A DNA stretch of 16,136 nt from assembly GCA_035308345.1 (NCBI GenBank), contig DATGGW010000409.1, positions 1 through 16,136 on the forward strand, given 5' to 3'. The DNA comes from CF-113 sp035308345. GTDB lineage: Bacteria > Chloroflexota > Ktedonobacteria > Ktedonobacterales > Ktedonobacteraceae. The notes below the pieces were generated by a model. The model was not told the origin of the DNA and ran no database searches. It worked only from the letters and a program-made list of their open reading frames with translations. Shown piece by piece: positions 14,505 to 16,136 of this stretch; position 1 is the first letter of the stretch; the number at the start of each line of letters is the position of its first letter. Position numbers and translations under genes: made by a program.

Positions 14505-15773
14505 TTACAGCTTTCTGATGTCGCGTTGCAGCCAGCCAAAGGCAGCGGCCCCCAGCATCATAGCGCCGCTGACGGGGAAGAGAATCTCCGGGCCAACGTG
14601 GGAGGAAACCACACCAACGAGCGAGACCGATAATGGATAGAGGCCCAGCGATGCGAACAAAAAGATACCCAGCAGGCGTCCAAGCAAGTGAGGCGGGGCT
14701 TGCTGCTGCATCACGGTAAAGGCAAGCACCGTGAGCATCCCGTTGGTTAGTCCGGCGCAACCGATCAGCAGTGCTGCGCCGGGTAAGCCGCCTGCGAAGG
14801 GAACGAAGGAGTAGAGGACTCCCAGCGTCATGATACAGGTAAGCATTAGCAGGCCACGATGGGCGATCTTGCCCAGGCTCCCTGCTATCAATCCCCCTGG
14901 TAGAGATCCTGCACCGAACATAGCCAGCAGCAGGCCATAGCCGCCCACTCCCGACATGAATTGATCGCGAGCCAGCGTTGGCAGCGCCACCTCGAACAGC
15001 CCATTGAATAGAAAATTGCCGAAGATGATAACCAGGAAGGCCACTTGTAGCAGTCGCCAGGTGCGAATGAGCCGCCAGAAGGAGATATCTTGCGCGAAGG
15101 GAGATTCTCTTCCTGACGCTTCCTGAGCAAGAGCCTGTTCTTTCTGTGCAGCGACAGCTTCTGCCGACCTGGGCTCCCCTCGCATCAAGATCAGCGTGAG
15201 GGCTGAGACGACAAATGTGAGGGCATCGACGACAAACGCTGGACCGGATTGCAGTCTGCTGACGACCAGGCCCGCCAGGCCAGAGCCGATCAGCAGCGCC
15301 AGTTGCAAGGAAGACGTATTGAGCGCATTTCCCGCCTGCAATGCATCGACCCCTAATATCTCCGGCAGTACGGCGTAGTACGCGGGGAGAAATAGCCCGG
15401 CGAACGCCCCAAGCGGCGCGGCAACGGCGCAAAGCGGCAATACCGCCGTTCGACCGCTGAGAACCAGCATAACCAGGACACCCACCAGCAGCGCGCGCAT
15501 GATATCCGCCAGCAACATAACCCTGCGCGGCCGCAGCCAGTCGCTCAGCAGCCCGCCAAGTAGCAGCGTTCCGACACGGGGCACGCCATAAGTCGCCAGC
15601 ACAATACCTAATTCCTGTGGGGTGTGACCACTGCTGAGCATCAACCAGGGCAGTGCCACCGCATAAAACATATCCCCCATCGTCGAGATCATCTGACCAA
15701 CGAAGAGCAGGCAGAAATCACGCACCCTGAGTGGCACAAGCAGATTGCCGAGTAATTGTTTTTTGAGGATCAC
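14505..15773 (-). CDS. MFS exporter, EntS/MFS_3-like
   Basis: 422 aa with about twelve hydrophobic segments. The opening LRVRDFCLLFVGQMISTMGDMFYAVALPWLML is the normal first helix pair of MFS_3-type exporters, and GGLLSDWLRPRRVMLLAD (about 73-90) is motif A between helices 2 and 3 (G-x-L-S-D-x4-R-R). A hydrophilic central loop (about 195-235) separates the two six-helix halves. Members export siderophores, macrolides or other small molecules by proton antiport; which one is unknown. Start taken as GTG 15773, preceded by a weak GGAA. It is the first gene of a run with the COG4586/4587/3694 exporter and is divergent from the FabH-like gene. Confidence 0.87.
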   Translation of the reverse strand: MILKKQLLGNLLVPLRVRDFCLLFVGQMISTMGDMFYAVALPWLMLSSGHTPQELGIVLATYGVPRVGTLLLGGLLSDWLRPRRVMLLADIMRALLVGVLVMLVLSGRTAVLPLCAVAAPLGAFAGLFLPAYYAVLPEILGVDALQAGNALNTSSLQLALLIGSGLAGLVVSRLQSGPAFVVDALTFVVSALTLILMRGEPRSAEAVAAQKEQALAQEASGRESPFAQDISFWRLIRTWRLLQVAFLVIIFGNFLFNGLFEVALPTLARDQFMSGVGGYGLLLAMFGAGSLPGGLIAGSLGKIAHRGLLMLTCIMTLGVLYSFVPFAGGLPGAALLIGCAGLTNGMLTVLAFTVMQQQAPPHLLGRLLGIFLFASLGLYPLSVSLVGVVSSHVGPEILFPVSGAMMLGAAAFGWLQRDIRKL

Positions 15774-16000
15774 GTTTCCAACTCGATTTCTTCTCGAACA
15801 AAGCCAGGCAACACGCTACACACTATAACAGGGTCAGCGCGGCTACGTCCAGTGTATCCACAGCGACATATGGGTCAATTGTCCCGTGCGAAATGCGCCA
15901 AAACGGGGTATCATAATCGTACAGGTTAATAGCCGGCCCGTGCCCGGTCGAAACCTGTCAGATAGACGACTGGCCAGTTGTTGGAAAGGTAGGATCGCAG
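15774..16000. promoter_or_regulatory. Divergent promoter region between the MFS and FabH-like genes
   Basis: 227 bp separating two genes that read away from each other, so both promoters should be here. On the minus strand, CTGGAC and TTATAG separated by 18 bp is a possible sigma-70-type pair for the MFS operon. On the plus strand, CATAAT (15912-15917) is a -10-like hexamer about 85 bp before the FabH-like start, without a good -35. No operator palindrome stands out. Confidence 0.35.
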
Positions 16001-16136
16001 ATGCTTCCGGTCAAATTAGCGGGTCTGGGGTGGTATCTTCCTCCCCGGCGAGTCACGAATGCAGAGCTTGAAGAGCGGCTGGACATTCCGGCAGATTGGA
16101 TCGAGCGCGTCACAGGAGTGTGCGAGCGCCGCTATG
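16001..16136 (+). CDS. FabH-like 3-oxoacyl-ACP synthase III (5' part only)
   Basis: 45 complete codons before the window ends. ATG 16001 has AGGA (15991-15994) 6 nt upstream. The sequence MLPVKLAGLGWYLPPRRVTNAELEERLDIPADWIERVTGVCERRY matches the start of the KAS III family position by position: G-x-G-x-YLP, V-TN-ELE, then the D-WI--RTG-x--RR segment that begins the CoA-binding part (here VTG replaces RTG; this description breaks the run into parts: MLPVKLAGLGWYLPP, RRVTNAELEE, DWIERVTGVCERRY). KAS III condenses an acyl-CoA with malonyl-ACP to start fatty-acid or polyketide chains. The catalytic Cys-His-Asn lie downstream of the window, so a biosynthetic-cluster homologue cannot be told from housekeeping fabH. 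Confidence 0.8.
   Translation, partial: MLPVKLAGLGWYLPPRRVTNAELEERLDIPADWIERVTGVCERRY

Noticed and set aside
14500..15432. Long open frame (310 codons) on the minus strand inside the MFS gene
   Set aside because: It overlaps a well-supported MFS protein in another frame, and its translation is Arg/Ser/Ala-rich with no domain. High GC leaves such shadow frames open.

Overview
This is probably a chromosomal segment of a Chloroflexota bacterium, most likely the Ktedonobacteria. That placement rests on style, not on a marker gene: a Thr/Pro-rich lipoprotein with a TolB-like propeller, a ComP-like membrane sensor with the DRRFYRRKYDAAKTLAAFSA junction, many ABC-2 exporters, and palindromic intergenic repeats with a TGTAGGG core. 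It should be treated as an inference. Nearly all full-length genes lie on the minus strand.

Layout, left to right. (1) 1-186: plus-strand 3' end of a TPR gene, converging on the next operon with a 1-nt gap. (2) 188-3429, minus: a drug-type ABC-2 exporter, read ATPase, permease, permease. (3) 3547-6545: a foreign-looking unit of about 3 kb carrying a TetR regulator, a divergent FAD-dependent oxidoreductase with an ordered operator cluster between them, and an IS5-family transposase. It is bounded by matching IS-type ends and flanked by the same TTA trinucleotide, so the regulator and oxidoreductase look like cargo moved with the IS. (4) 6592-8270, minus: a ComP-like membrane sensor without a kinase domain, translationally coupled (GTGA overlap) to a 119-aa paralogue of its first two membrane segments. 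(5) 8604-9974: a TolB-like lipoprotein. (6) 10103-11314: a full-length XdhC-type molybdoenzyme maturation factor without its enzyme in view. (7) 11666-15773, minus: a four-gene export operon, read MFS permease, ABC ATPase (COG4586 type), permease (COG4587 type), permease (COG3694 type). (8) 16001-end, plus: the start of a FabH-like 3-oxoacyl-ACP synthase III, divergent from the MFS gene.

Two long imperfect palindromes (8450-8578 and 11354-11578) fill the two largest intergenic gaps outside the mobile unit. The main theme is membrane export (two ABC-2 systems and one MFS pump) plus membrane sensing, interrupted by one mobile insertion. If that unit is removed, the sensor pair and the ABC exporter lie head-to-tail about 160 bp apart on one strand, with a single TTA left at the join.

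I see no CRISPR array, tRNA, rRNA or phage module. The most interesting object is the IS-bounded cargo unit. I cannot show that it is a previously undescribed system.
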